Made by a program: the position numbers and the translations under genes
DNA from: Myxococcales bacterium
GTDB taxonomy: Bacteria > Myxococcota_A > Polyangia > Polyangiales > Polyangiaceae
NCBI GenBank assembly: GCA_903642325.1
Contig: CAHJWM010000021.1
Location: 27,472-91,471, forward strand
Direction: 5' to 3'
DNA length: 64,000 nt
Shown here: in pieces, positions 47,082-55,375 of the stretch
Layout of the letters: every line of letters starts with the position of its first letter
Numbering within the stretch: position 1 is the stretch's first letter
Notes under the pieces: generated by a model
Told to the model about the DNA's origin: nothing
Databases searched by the model: none
What the model saw: only the letters and a program-made list of their open reading frames with translations

Positions 47082-48389
47082 ATGGCAAGAAGTGGCCATA
47101 TGATCGCGGCCTGCGCTGTCATGAGGAGCGTCCTGACGCTCGGGTGTGCCATAGCGCTGGGCAGCTGTGACGAGCGGAGCCCAGCCCTGGTCACACCCCC
47201 CGTAACCACACGGCCGAAAGTCGGGACGAAGCCAACCGAGCTGTCGAGCAAGCCAGCGCCGCGCAGCGAAGACTCATTCAACGTTTCAGAAATTTCCGAC
47301 GACGCCCAGCAGGTTCCAACCGCAAGCAGCGCAGGGCCGAAGCCGGTCGCGCGCCTCATCATCGACGAGCCAACCGCGCTCGGCCCCGCCGGCCAGATGA
47401 GCGCCGACGAACACGGCGTAGTGATGATCGACCGCAGCAGCCGCGTGCAGGTGGCGAGACGCGCGACTTTCGGCGCGGGCGAGCGCCGAAAGTCGCAGTT
47501 TTCGGTCATTCAGGGCGGCACGAATGACTTCTTCGCGGTCGCACGCGGCCCACTTCTGCTGCGCGGAAAGGCTTATTGGATAAGTCAGGGTCGGCTGGTG
47601 CGCCGAGCCTTCGACAACTCGACGCCGGTCGAGGTCTTGGCCAACGACGCGCGCGACGGCACGCGCGTTGTCGGAGCCGACCTCGCCGGCGCGCCGGCTC
47701 ACGCTTTGTACGTGAGTAATCCACTCAAAGAGGACGCGCCGCCGCGCGCGAAGCTGTGGACCGAGGGCGTGCCAACCGAAGTCGTCTCCCCGGAAGGCGC
47801 AGGGGCGAGCAGCATTGCGGCAGCGAGCACGGACGACGGTCTATTCACGGTCGCGATCGACGCGCGCTCGGCGATGACGCCCATGCATGGTCGCCGGGTA
47901 CACTTCGTGTCGGGTAGGCCCGAGCTCGGGCCCGATGTAGTGATGTGGGTCGGCGCGGCATCGCAGACGTTGTCGGAGGTGTTTGCCGGCTCGACGCCGT
48001 ACGGCGTGCGAGCGTTCCTGCCCATCGAACGGGACGTAAGCCACTTCGGCCTGGTCATGCTCGAGCTCGGCAGCGAGCCGCACTTGGATCCCAAAAGCAC
48101 ATGGCGCGGCTACCCGAACGGCATCGACCTGGCGCCGGTCGCCAGCGGCGCCATGTGTGGCAGCGCATTCGTCGCCTACGTCAGACCCGAGACACCGAGC
48201 CCCGACGCCCCTGAAGTCTTGGAATTGGCCGAAATCAGCGCCGCCGGTTTGGGCTTGCCGCAGCGGGTGGACAGCGCCCGTGGCTTCAGCAACGTCTCCT
48301 TCGGAGCCGGGGCAAAGTCTTCGGTTTTGGCCTATGTTGCCGACCTTCGAACGTTTGCCACCACGCTCCGCTGCGCTCACCCACGCTAG
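47082..48389 (+). CDS. Secreted lipoprotein of unknown function
   Basis: 435 residues from the ATG at 47082; the frame is open to 47022, where it would abut the divergent gene. Other in-frame ATGs at 47100 and 47121 are also possible. A lipoprotein signal ends at IALGSC. The mature protein has regularly spaced beta-like segments (for example VARGPLLLRGKAYWISQG, GVRAFLPIERDVSHFGLVML) suggesting a beta-propeller, but no named repeat is visible. It is divergent from the AgmX-like gene and 15 bases before the methyltransferase. Confidence 0.65.
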   Translation: MARSGHMIAACAVMRSVLTLGCAIALGSCDERSPALVTPPVTTRPKVGTKPTELSSKPAPRSEDSFNVSEISDDAQQVPTASSAGPKPVARLIIDEPTALGPAGQMSADEHGVVMIDRSSRVQVARRATFGAGERRKSQFSVIQGGTNDFFAVARGPLLLRGKAYWISQGRLVRRAFDNSTPVEVLANDARDGTRVVGADLAGAPAHALYVSNPLKEDAPPRAKLWTEGVPTEVVSPEGAGASSIAAASTDDGLFTVAIDARSAMTPMHGRRVHFVSGRPELGPDVVMWVGAASQTLSEVFAGSTPYGVRAFLPIERDVSHFGLVMLELGSEPHLDPKSTWRGYPNGIDLAPVASGAMCGSAFVAYVRPETPSPDAPEVLELAEISAAGLGLPQRVDSARGFSNVSFGAGAKSSVLAYVADLRTFATTLRCAHPR

Positions 48390-48404
48390 ACCGTCCTGTC
48401 GATC

Positions 48405-49229
48405 ATGCCCAAGAAATCGCCCAAGAAGCCCGTCCGAAAATCCAAGTTCTCGGCCACGACCGCGGACAAGCACGACCTCTATCAACGCTCCGTGCAAGAC
48501 CCGGAGACCGAGGTGTTCTTCATCAACCGTTTTTTTCGGCGGCTAAGAAAACGCGCGCCGCTCAGCTTACGCGAAGATTTTTGTGGCACCGCGCTGCTCT
48601 GCAGTCACTGGGTGAAAAGTTTGAAGGGGCGCAGCGCGCTCGGCATCGATATCGACCCCAAGGTTCTGGCTTGGGGTGTGAAGCACAACATCGACGCCCT
48701 CGGTGCCGACGCCGCGCGCGTGAAGCTCTTGCAGCAAGACGTGCGCGCGGCATCGCCGGGCAAGCACGACGTGGTGTGCGCCTTCAATTTCAGTTATTGG
48801 ATCTTCAAGACGCGGCCAGCGATGGTCGCGTACTTCAAAACCGTGAAGAAGGGCCTGGGCAAAGAGGGCGCCTTCATGTTGGACGCCTACGGCGGCTGGG
48901 AGTCGCACGAACCGATGCTCGAACCTCGCGCCATCAAAGGCGGTTTCACGTACGTGTGGGACCAGGATAAGTTCAATCCCATTACTCACGAGATTATGAA
49001 TTATATCCACTTCGAGTTCACGGACGGCACGAAGCTCGAGAAAGCGTTCACGTATGATTGGCGTTATTGGTCCATCCCGGAGCTGACGGAGCTACTGACA
49101 GAAGCCGGATACGCGGACGTACGGGTGTACTGGGACTCGAGCACGGACGACGACGTGGACGACTACAAGCCGACCACGCGCGCTCAAAATCAGCCCGGCT
49201 GGCTCGCCTACATCGTGGCGGTCCCTTAG
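48405..49229 (+). CDS. Class I SAM-dependent methyltransferase
   Basis: 274 residues. After a Lys-rich N-terminus (PKKSPKKPVRKSK) the SAM-binding motif appears as LREDFCGTALLCSHWVKS followed by LGIDIDPKVLAWG. The later segment DVVCAFNFSYWIFK corresponds to motif IV. The F-C-G-T variant of the usual G-x-G is characteristic of a family of small methyltransferases of unknown substrate. The basic tail may bind RNA or acidic protein. It is 15 bases after the preceding lipoprotein gene, suggesting one transcript. Confidence 0.78.
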   Translation: MPKKSPKKPVRKSKFSATTADKHDLYQRSVQDPETEVFFINRFFRRLRKRAPLSLREDFCGTALLCSHWVKSLKGRSALGIDIDPKVLAWGVKHNIDALGADAARVKLLQQDVRAASPGKHDVVCAFNFSYWIFKTRPAMVAYFKTVKKGLGKEGAFMLDAYGGWESHEPMLEPRAIKGGFTYVWDQDKFNPITHEIMNYIHFEFTDGTKLEKAFTYDWRYWSIPELTELLTEAGYADVRVYWDSSTDDDVDDYKPTTRAQNQPGWLAYIVAVP

Positions 49230-49301
49230 CTTGAGCCTTTTTCGAGGCTCATACGTCTAACTCGAATGAGGTCGAGCTTTCCCTGCGCCCGTTCGAAACC
49301 G

Positions 49302-49862
49302 ATGCACACGAGCTATCGATTTGGAGCCGTGGCGGCGTTTCTGCTGAGGCTGGCAACGCTGCCGCTTGGTTGCGCGGAGCGCGCCACACCGTCGGCAGCG
49401 CCTGTCACGAGCCCCGACAACGCGTCCCGACCACCACCGCCGATAGCCGAGCGGGCGCCCGCGCCGGTTGAGGGAGCGAGCCCGCCCGGCCTCGACCAGC
49501 CAAAAATGGCCGTCTTCCCCGAGGACCAATTCACGAGCTTGGAGTTGGCGGAGCAGGCCCTCGATCAAGCCAAGGCCGACCTCGACCGGCTGGCATCTGC
49601 CGAACCAGGGGTCACCGTCGGAGGCGCGGCACCCAAGGCGGAAAAAAAAGATGCCACGCGCAGCCAATCACCCGGTGCGTCCAGCGCGGCGCCCATTGCC
49701 CTTTGTGAGAACGCTTGCCTGGCTTTCGCATCATTGTCTCGCGCGGCCAAGGCGGTTTGCCGCTTGGATGGTGATAAGGGAGCCCATTGCGCACACGCCA
49801 GGCACGTCGTCGATGGCTCGCAGCCGCGCGTCGCTAACTGTGCCTGCCCCGCTCCTGGCTGA
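49302..49862 (+). CDS. Small lipoprotein of unknown function
   Basis: 186 residues from the ATG at 49302 (an upstream ATG at 49266 is less likely because the signal would be displaced). The signal ends LPLGC. The mature part is Pro/Ala-rich, then has a likely helical segment (SLELAEQALDQAKADLDRL), and ends with a cysteine-bearing region (CENACLAFASLSRAAKAVC through CAHARHVVD and NCACPAP). Six or more cysteines suggest disulfides in an oxidising compartment. It ends one base before gluQ. I recognise no family. Confidence 0.65.
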   Translation: MHTSYRFGAVAAFLLRLATLPLGCAERATPSAAPVTSPDNASRPPPPIAERAPAPVEGASPPGLDQPKMAVFPEDQFTSLELAEQALDQAKADLDRLASAEPGVTVGGAAPKAEKKDATRSQSPGASSAAPIALCENACLAFASLSRAAKAVCRLDGDKGAHCAHARHVVDGSQPRVANCACPAPG

Positions 49863-49863
49863 G

Positions 49864-50811
49864 ATGACCGAACCGGTCGGGCGGTTGGCACCGAGCCCTA
49901 CTGGGCTCTTGCACTTGGGCCATGCTCGTACGTTTTTGCTCGCGTATTGGCACATACGCGCACGCGCCGGGCGTCTGTTGCTGCGCATGGAAGACCTCGA
50001 CGGGCCGCGCGCTCAGGCGCGCTTTGCCGACGCGGCGCTGGGCGATCTGGAATGGCTGGGGCTCGATTGGGACGGTCCGTCCTTTTTGCAATCGAGTGAG
50101 CTTCCGCGGCTGAACGCCGCCGTTTCAAAGCTGGTGGCTTCTGGCCGGGCTTTTCCCTGTGTGTGCTCGCGCAGCGATATTCGCGGTGCACAAAGCGCGC
50201 CCCACGCGAGCTCGCTCGAGCCTCGTTATCCGGGCACGTGCCGCGGTCACTTCAGGTCATTCGCCGAAGCCGAGCGCGCATCCGGGCGGGCCGCGGGCGC
50301 TCGCTTGCTCGTGCCCGAAGGCCCGACCACGATTGCGGACGGTGTATCGGGAGAGAGCAGCTGGGATGTCGCCGGCACCGTTGGAGATTTTCTGATCGCC
50401 AAACGTGACAAAGCTCCCGCATACCAACTGGCAGTGGTGGTCGACGACGCCGCTCAGGGGGTGACCGAGGTGCTCCGCGGAGATGATCTGCTGCCGAGCA
50501 CAGCTCGCCAGTGGCACGTGCAAAACGCGCTGGGCTTGCCGCATCCGGCTTGGTTCCACGTGCCGCTGGTCAGCGACGAACATGGCCGGAGGCTGGCGAA
50601 GCGCGAAGCGGACTTGAGCCTGGCCGAGCTGCGCGCGGGCGGCACCGACCCGCGTGCCATCGTGGCGTGGGCGGCGCGCAGCGCGGCGCTCTCCGTGCCG
50701 GAACGAATCAGCGTCCGCGAGGTCACACCGCACTTCGACTTAGCGCGGCTGCCTCGCGAGCCTTGCAAGCTCACCCGCGAGACCTTGCTTGCGCTCCGGA
50801 CAGCGCGTTGA
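49864..50811 (+). CDS. gluQ: Glutamyl-Q tRNA(Asp) synthetase
   Basis: 315 residues from the ATG at 49864; the open frame extends to 49468 but overlaps the preceding gene in another frame. GluQ-RS attaches glutamate to queuosine in tRNA(Asp) and lacks the anticodon-binding domain of GluRS, as here. The class I HIGH motif is HLGHA (APSPTGLLHLGHA), and the KMSKS equivalent is RRLAKREADLSLAEL. Zinc-binding residues lie in PCVCSRSDI and YPGTCR. It is the only tRNA-aminoacylation gene in the window. Confidence 0.92.
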   Translation: MTEPVGRLAPSPTGLLHLGHARTFLLAYWHIRARAGRLLLRMEDLDGPRAQARFADAALGDLEWLGLDWDGPSFLQSSELPRLNAAVSKLVASGRAFPCVCSRSDIRGAQSAPHASSLEPRYPGTCRGHFRSFAEAERASGRAAGARLLVPEGPTTIADGVSGESSWDVAGTVGDFLIAKRDKAPAYQLAVVVDDAAQGVTEVLRGDDLLPSTARQWHVQNALGLPHPAWFHVPLVSDEHGRRLAKREADLSLAELRAGGTDPRAIVAWAARSAALSVPERISVREVTPHFDLARLPREPCKLTRETLLALRTAR

Positions 50812-51537
50812 TCACTCGAACAGTCGGCTCTGCGGGTCGAGCGCGATGAGCAGCGCTTCTTCACTACCCGCAGGCGCGACCACGCCTTCCGCTAGCGGGC
50901 GCACGAGCCAGCCGTCGGGGTCGGTCGGGTCTGGGCGGACGCTTACGCGCTGCGCCTGGCGTAATGCCGGGCGCGGCAGCACGCCAATCGTTGCCGAGCC
51001 CGGCGAGCGCGGCACGGCCGGAATGGACGACGATGGCGACGGCATCGTGACCGAGCGCGGCGCCAACTGCGACTCTGGCAAGTCCGTAATCTGTACGCCC
51101 GACTGTATCGCTTCACGCCCGAGAGCAGGGGCCTTGGCATCGACCACGGTCTTGTCACTGAAGTCGTCATAAGCACCGAGGACCGAGATATCGTCCGCGT
51201 GCCTCGACGTAGGCGGCGCGCTACCGAGGACCAGCTTGGACGGCGACGGAGGGGGCGGAGGTGTCAGGCTCTGTAACTCCGTGCTCAGGTCAGCCGCACT
51301 TCGCGCCAGGCTGACCGACCGCACGTCGTCTCCGGCTTCCTCGGCGCGCTCGGCCGCGCGACGCAACCAACGCAGCGCGTCCAATCGTTCGCCACTCCGA
51401 AATAAGGCGCGGGCGGTTTCGATGGCGACCGCTACTGGCTCCGGATCGCGAGGCTCGACCTCGGGTAGATCGGGCATTGAGTCAGGCATGGGGCGAGCAG
51501 TCTGACTGAGACTTTTCCGAAACAAAAGCGCTTTCAT
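50812..51537 (-). CDS. Hypothetical protein with possible helical-repeat N-terminus
   Basis: 241 residues. The N-terminal half has a helical segment (AIETARALFRSGERLDALRW and AAERAEEAGDDVRSVSLARS) that looks like one or two TPR-like units. The second half is Pro/Ser-rich with little order, ending in a hydrophobic stretch (EEALLIALDPQSRLFE). No signal peptide is seen. Its stop directly abuts that of gluQ in the opposite direction. No function can be assigned. Confidence 0.6.
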   Translation of the reverse strand: MKALLFRKSLSQTARPMPDSMPDLPEVEPRDPEPVAVAIETARALFRSGERLDALRWLRRAAERAEEAGDDVRSVSLARSAADLSTELQSLTPPPPPSPSKLVLGSAPPTSRHADDISVLGAYDDFSDKTVVDAKAPALGREAIQSGVQITDLPESQLAPRSVTMPSPSSSIPAVPRSPGSATIGVLPRPALRQAQRVSVRPDPTDPDGWLVRPLAEGVVAPAGSEEALLIALDPQSRLFE

Positions 51538-51596
51538 GGGGTGCGCGAATTAAGCCCGAATCGCCGCTTACAACCGAACCTAGACGCGGCGAAAGC

Positions 51597-53078
51597 TCAG
51601 CGCACGTCGTGCATCCTCCGCGCGATCAAGGGTGAAAGGAGGATGACCAAGAGCCCGACGCCCAGGGCTACCCACGCGATGCTGCCGAAGACGGATCCAT
51701 AAACCATGACCGTCTCACTGGGCTTGGGCAGCACGGCGGCGATATTCCCGCCATCTTTGACGCCTGTCAGCTGGGCGATCAATGCGGCTACGTACTCGGC
51801 AAATGCGCTGGAAAGGAACCACGTGCCCATCATCAGCCCGGTGATGTTCCGCGGTGAGAGCTTGGTGATCATGGACAGGCCAATGGGCGACAAGCAGAGC
51901 TCGCCGGTGGAGTGCAGGAAATACCCGAGCACCAGCCAAAACAATGGCACGACGCCGGTTCGGCGAGAGGTCGATGCGCCAATGAACAAGGCCAAAAATC
52001 CCAGGCCGACGAGCACGATACCGAAGCCGAACTTGAGTGCGGTATTCGGCTCGAGCCGGTGACGCGCCAAGTACAGCCAGAGCGCGCTAAAAACCGGCGC
52101 GAGCGCCAGGATGAAGAATGGGTTCACCGACTGCAACTGAGAAGCGCCCACGACCCAGCCCAAGATCGAACGATTCACGTTGCGGTCCGTGAATAGATTC
52201 ATGCTGGTCCCGGTTTGCTCGAAAAACGCCCAAAATACCACGGAAACGACCGTCAACAAGAGGGCGACGCCCAGCCGGTCGCGCGCAGTTTTATCTTCCA
52301 ACCGCAGCATGTAGACCACGAGCCCAATCAACACGACGATCACGAACAGGCTGAGCAGGGTGCCCACCAGCGCCGCGTGCTGAACCAACTGCCAGGCGAG
52401 AGCTACGGCAAACAACGTGGCGATGTAGACGCAGGCCTCCCACGAGAGCCCCCCTAGCGTGGCCCGCGCACCGGGCCGTGGCGGGGGCGGATCGGCAATG
52501 CCGGCGAGCATGGGCTGCGCGCGCATGAACACGACCAGGCCGACCAACATGCCAACGCCCGCCAGCCCAAAGCCCCAATGCCAGCCGAAGCGCTCACCCA
52601 AGTAGCCGCAAGCCAGTGGCGATAGCAGAGCGCCCAGGTTGATGCCCATGTAAAAAATCGTGAAGCCAGAGTCCCGCCGTGGGTCGTCCGGGGCATACAA
52701 CCGGCCCACGATGCTCGAGATATTTGGCTTGAAAAACCCATTGCCGCAGATCAAGAGCCCCAACGCTACGTAGAAGACCTGCACATTTTGGACGGCCATG
52801 GCGAAGTGCCCGAGCGCCATGAGTACCCCCCCCAGCACGACGGCCTTGCGAAAGCCGAGCAAGCGGTCGGCAAGTAAACCGCCGATCACCGGCGTCGTGT
52901 ACACGAGCGCGGTGTAGCTGCCGTAGATCGCGTACGCCGCTTTGTCCCCGAGCATGAAGGACTTGGTCAGGTAAAATACCAAGAGCGCCCTCATCCCGTA
53001 AAAGCTGAAGCGCTCCCACATCTCGGCAAAAAATAAATACGCGAGGACGCGAGGCTGCTTGGATGTGGTGGTAGTCAA
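51597..53078 (-). CDS. Proton-dependent oligopeptide transporter (POT/PTR2 family)
   Basis: 493 residues from a TTG start that overlaps the S2P-like gene's TGA as TTGA. The family signature KQPRVLAYLFFAEMWERFSF and YGMRALLVFYL begins at once, so no ATG is missed. The PTR2 signature FTIFYMGINLGALLSPL and about 12-14 hydrophobic spans are visible. POT carriers bring in di- and tripeptides with protons. The E-x-x-E-R-F-x-Y-like motif in helix 1 is conserved as EMWERFSFYG. Coupling to the inactive S2P homologue suggests joint expression, but a mechanistic link is inferred. Confidence 0.93.
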   Translation of the reverse strand: MTTTTSKQPRVLAYLFFAEMWERFSFYGMRALLVFYLTKSFMLGDKAAYAIYGSYTALVYTTPVIGGLLADRLLGFRKAVVLGGVLMALGHFAMAVQNVQVFYVALGLLICGNGFFKPNISSIVGRLYAPDDPRRDSGFTIFYMGINLGALLSPLACGYLGERFGWHWGFGLAGVGMLVGLVVFMRAQPMLAGIADPPPPRPGARATLGGLSWEACVYIATLFAVALAWQLVQHAALVGTLLSLFVIVVLIGLVVYMLRLEDKTARDRLGVALLLTVVSVVFWAFFEQTGTSMNLFTDRNVNRSILGWVVGASQLQSVNPFFILALAPVFSALWLYLARHRLEPNTALKFGFGIVLVGLGFLALFIGASTSRRTGVVPLFWLVLGYFLHSTGELCLSPIGLSMITKLSPRNITGLMMGTWFLSSAFAEYVAALIAQLTGVKDGGNIAAVLPKPSETVMVYGSVFGSIAWVALGVGLLVILLSPLIARRMHDVR

Positions 53079-54220
53079 TGCAAAGCCGGGTCTGGAACGG
53101 GTTGAGGGCGGCGGATACCGGCGCGGGCCAAGCGCTCGGCTACGACGGTGATGCGCCGTAGATCTTCGAACCCGAGCACGCCGGCATAGCCCGCGGGTGA
53201 ACGCACGACAACCGGGCGCCCCGCCAGTCCGAGCAAGCGCCGCCGAACTTCGTCGAGAGGCGTGCCCGCGTCTACCGACGTAATCTCGCGGCGCATGACC
53301 GAGGACAGCGGCGCGTCTAGTCCGACGCGCGGCGCCAGCGTGAGCGCCCGGTCACGGGCCACCGTGCCGACCAGCTCCTTGCCGTAAAACACTGCGAAAT
53401 GGCTTTGCGGACAGCGAATCAGGGTGTCCAGCACATGCCCTATCTGCTCGTGCGGCGCGAACACCATCGCGCCCGGATCGCAGACTTCGCCGGCGCGAAG
53501 CTCCCGGAGCAGCTCATTGTCGCGTCCTGCACTGCGCTCCTTGGCGGCACCGACGAAAACGAGCAGACCGGCCAATGCCGACAGCGGGGACAAAATACCC
53601 GAAGGCTGCTCGACCGCGTACGCGATCATTACGATACCGAAGATTTGACCGGCTCCGGCGGCGAGGCGCGTCGCGCGCGAGCTCCCGATGTTGCGGCTGA
53701 GCAGGGCTCGAAGCACACGCCCACCGTTCATCGGCAAGGCGGGCATCAGGTTGAACAGCGACAGCAGCGCATTGGCGCAAAATAGCGCCCGTACCAGGTT
53801 AACCCCCGAAATCTCGGTCAGCTCGGTCACGTCGTTCACGTGTACGGTCCCGCCGGACTGGTGAAGCAGAACCCCTAAGCCGATGGCAATGAGCAGGCCC
53901 ATGCCCAGCCCAGCCAGGGCCATGCCCAGCTCGTGCATCGGTTTTCGGGGCTCGCTCGCCGAACGAGCGAAGCCGCCGATCGGCAAGAGCATGATCTCCT
54001 TCATGGCCGAGCCCAAACGCTGAGCGACGAACCCATGGCTCAGCGCATGCAGCACCATGCACAGGCCGATTGCGATCCACAGTAGCGCGCCAAACGCCGC
54101 GCCCCGCCAGCCTCGCCCCTCAGCCAAGGCGAGCGCACACCAGACGACGGCAAGCGCAAACGTCACATGAGCCCGGACATCCACGCCCAGGACACGCGCT
54201 ACGCGAAAGGACCACCTCAT
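53075..54220 (-). CDS. M50 (site-2 protease)-like membrane protein with degraded active site and CBS pair
   Basis: 381 residues. The layout is that of CBS-type site-2 proteases: several hydrophobic segments, then two CBS-like modules from about residue 250 (VCDPGAMVFAPHEQIGHVLD, LSSVMRREITSVDAGTPLDE). The usual HExxH is HALSH (His58-Ala59-x-x-His62), so the catalytic glutamate is lost. The distal N-x-x-P-x-x-P-x-D-G is NLMPALPMNGG, with Asp replaced by Asn165. Both codons are unambiguous in the DNA. It is thus predicted proteolytically inactive, perhaps a membrane scaffold or a ligand sensor through CBS. It is coupled to the peptide transporter. Confidence 0.85.
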   Translation of the reverse strand: MRWSFRVARVLGVDVRAHVTFALAVVWCALALAEGRGWRGAAFGALLWIAIGLCMVLHALSHGFVAQRLGSAMKEIMLLPIGGFARSASEPRKPMHELGMALAGLGMGLLIAIGLGVLLHQSGGTVHVNDVTELTEISGVNLVRALFCANALLSLFNLMPALPMNGGRVLRALLSRNIGSSRATRLAAGAGQIFGIVMIAYAVEQPSGILSPLSALAGLLVFVGAAKERSAGRDNELLRELRAGEVCDPGAMVFAPHEQIGHVLDTLIRCPQSHFAVFYGKELVGTVARDRALTLAPRVGLDAPLSSVMRREITSVDAGTPLDEVRRRLLGLAGRPVVVRSPAGYAGVLGFEDLRRITVVAERLARAGIRRPQPVPDPALH

Positions 54221-54420
54221 AGGCGGACGATAGTGCTCGAGTAAACGGTTGGCGAGCCAGCGCGCAGCGGAGCCAAGACACGCGGCGACGTTTGATCTGG
54301 CGCCGGTACCCAGGGTGAGCCATGGCGCTTCGCGTTTCGCGAACGAACGAAGTCTTTCATAGTTGAAACACGATTGGTCGGGTTGAGGCCCTAACCGATT
54401 GAGTTGTAGACCCCACCTCC

Positions 54421-54436
54421 TGGCACGCTCTCTGCA
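54421..54436 (+). promoter_or_regulatory. Candidate sigma-54 (-24/-12) promoter
   Basis: TGGCACGCTCTCTGCA matches the sigma-54 consensus TGGCACG-N4-TTGCA at all but one position, with the GG and GC elements at the required spacing. It reads rightward, away from the S2P-like gene, and no plus-strand gene starts downstream before the antisense 3' end of the GAF gene. Transcription would begin about 12 bases after the GC, near 54447. Confidence 0.5.
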
Positions 54437-54447
54437 TCTCTCATGAC

Positions 54448-54549
54448 CGCAGGCGGCGCCCTTGGTGATCCCCCCTCCGCCCGGGTCGCCGTCTCCCTAA
54501 CTCATCAACGGCTCGGCGCGTTCCCCTCGCGCCGGGCTGTTGCCCTTTT
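54448..54549 (+). ncRNA. Possible sigma-54-driven small RNA (about 100 nt)
   Basis: Between the predicted sigma-54 start and a strong hairpin with T run there is no convincing ORF, so a short untranslated RNA is the simplest reading. A plus-strand ORF from 54443 is antisense to the GAF gene and lacks protein-like composition. No structure family is recognised; the ends are estimates. Confidence 0.3.
54506..54549 (+). terminator. Strong hairpin with T run
   Basis: A 15-bp stem with two G-U pairs (54506-54520 with 54528-54542) closes on TTCCCCT and is followed by CCC then TTTT on the plus strand. It could end the proposed small RNA. On the minus strand, 20 bases after the GAF stop, it lacks a T run, so it is a weaker terminator there. 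Confidence 0.6.
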
Positions 54550-54562
54550 AAAGGTAGGTCCT

Positions 54563-55303
54563 TTAGGCGAACGTCGCGGCGCGGCGGTCGCGCGCCAGCT
54601 GAGCCAAAACTGCGCCGACATGCCGAGCGAAGTCAGCGAGCGCGCTGGCGTCGCTGTCGCGGAAGGGGTGATCGTTGCGCCCAAGCTCGAGCATACCGCA
54701 TAGCCGGCCCGCACTGATCACCGGCACCATGGCCACCCCTATCAGGTTACGGCCTTGCCCCAAACGCGCAGACGACGACCGCTGCGCCGCTCCGCCGTCG
54801 GCAGGACCAAGCAGGAGACCTCCGCAGCGAGCCAAGGAGAAAGCAGCATCGTGCCACGGCAGGACCTGGCCGAGGAGCTCGATCGGCGCTTCGAAGACAC
54901 ATGACGTGATCGGCAAAAGCAGCGGCTCACGAACGCGATGCGCCAAGCCCACGGTTGCCGAAGTAGCGCGCGCGGCCGCGTGCAAAGCCAGCAGCAGCGC
55001 CTCACCGGCGTCGCTCGCTTGAGCCACGGCGTCACGACTTTCACGCAAGCACGCCGGGTTGTGACTTGGGTCATCGGGGGCTCGCTCCAAGACCCGAGTC
55101 AAGGCGGAAACCTCCCGAATTTTGGCGAGCTCTCGCCAGCGTTGCCAACCGGCTTGCCGTACCCAGGAGCTGCTCGGCACGCGGCCGTGGAGTACGCCGC
55201 GGAGCAGTAACTCCGTGCGCACCGGCCCCACCGTTACCCCGGCGTTGCAGATTAGCCACTCGGAACCGCCCAAAACCACGGAGGGATCGCTGGATGTTGG
55301 CAT
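54563..55303 (-). CDS. GYF-like plus GAF-domain protein
   Basis: 246 residues from the ATG at 55303 (AGAGAG about eight bases upstream; an upstream start is possible). Residues 15-65 (WLICNAGVTVGPVRTELLLR and VRQAGWQRWRELAKI) resemble the GYF_2 domain found in bacterial signalling proteins. From about residue 95 a GAF-like domain follows (EALLLALHAAARATSATVGL, VMVPVISAGRLCGMLELG-type core), ending ALADFARHVGAVLAQLA. No kinase or output domain is present, so it may be a small sensor or adaptor. It is downstream of the rlmD-like gene on the same strand. Confidence 0.68.
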   Translation of the reverse strand: MPTSSDPSVVLGGSEWLICNAGVTVGPVRTELLLRGVLHGRVPSSSWVRQAGWQRWRELAKIREVSALTRVLERAPDDPSHNPACLRESRDAVAQASDAGEALLLALHAAARATSATVGLAHRVREPLLLPITSCVFEAPIELLGQVLPWHDAAFSLARCGGLLLGPADGGAAQRSSSARLGQGRNLIGVAMVPVISAGRLCGMLELGRNDHPFRDSDASALADFARHVGAVLAQLARDRRAATFA

Positions 55304-55375
55304 CAGTAAGCTCTCTTCACCGAGTTGCGTTCGGCAGCGCGAATTGTTCCAAGGTCGCGTCGACCGGGCCAACAA

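Noticed and set aside
54443..54703. Plus-strand ORF after the sigma-54-like site
   Set aside because: It is antisense to the GAF gene over much of its length, and its composition follows the opposite strand; no ribosome site is seen.
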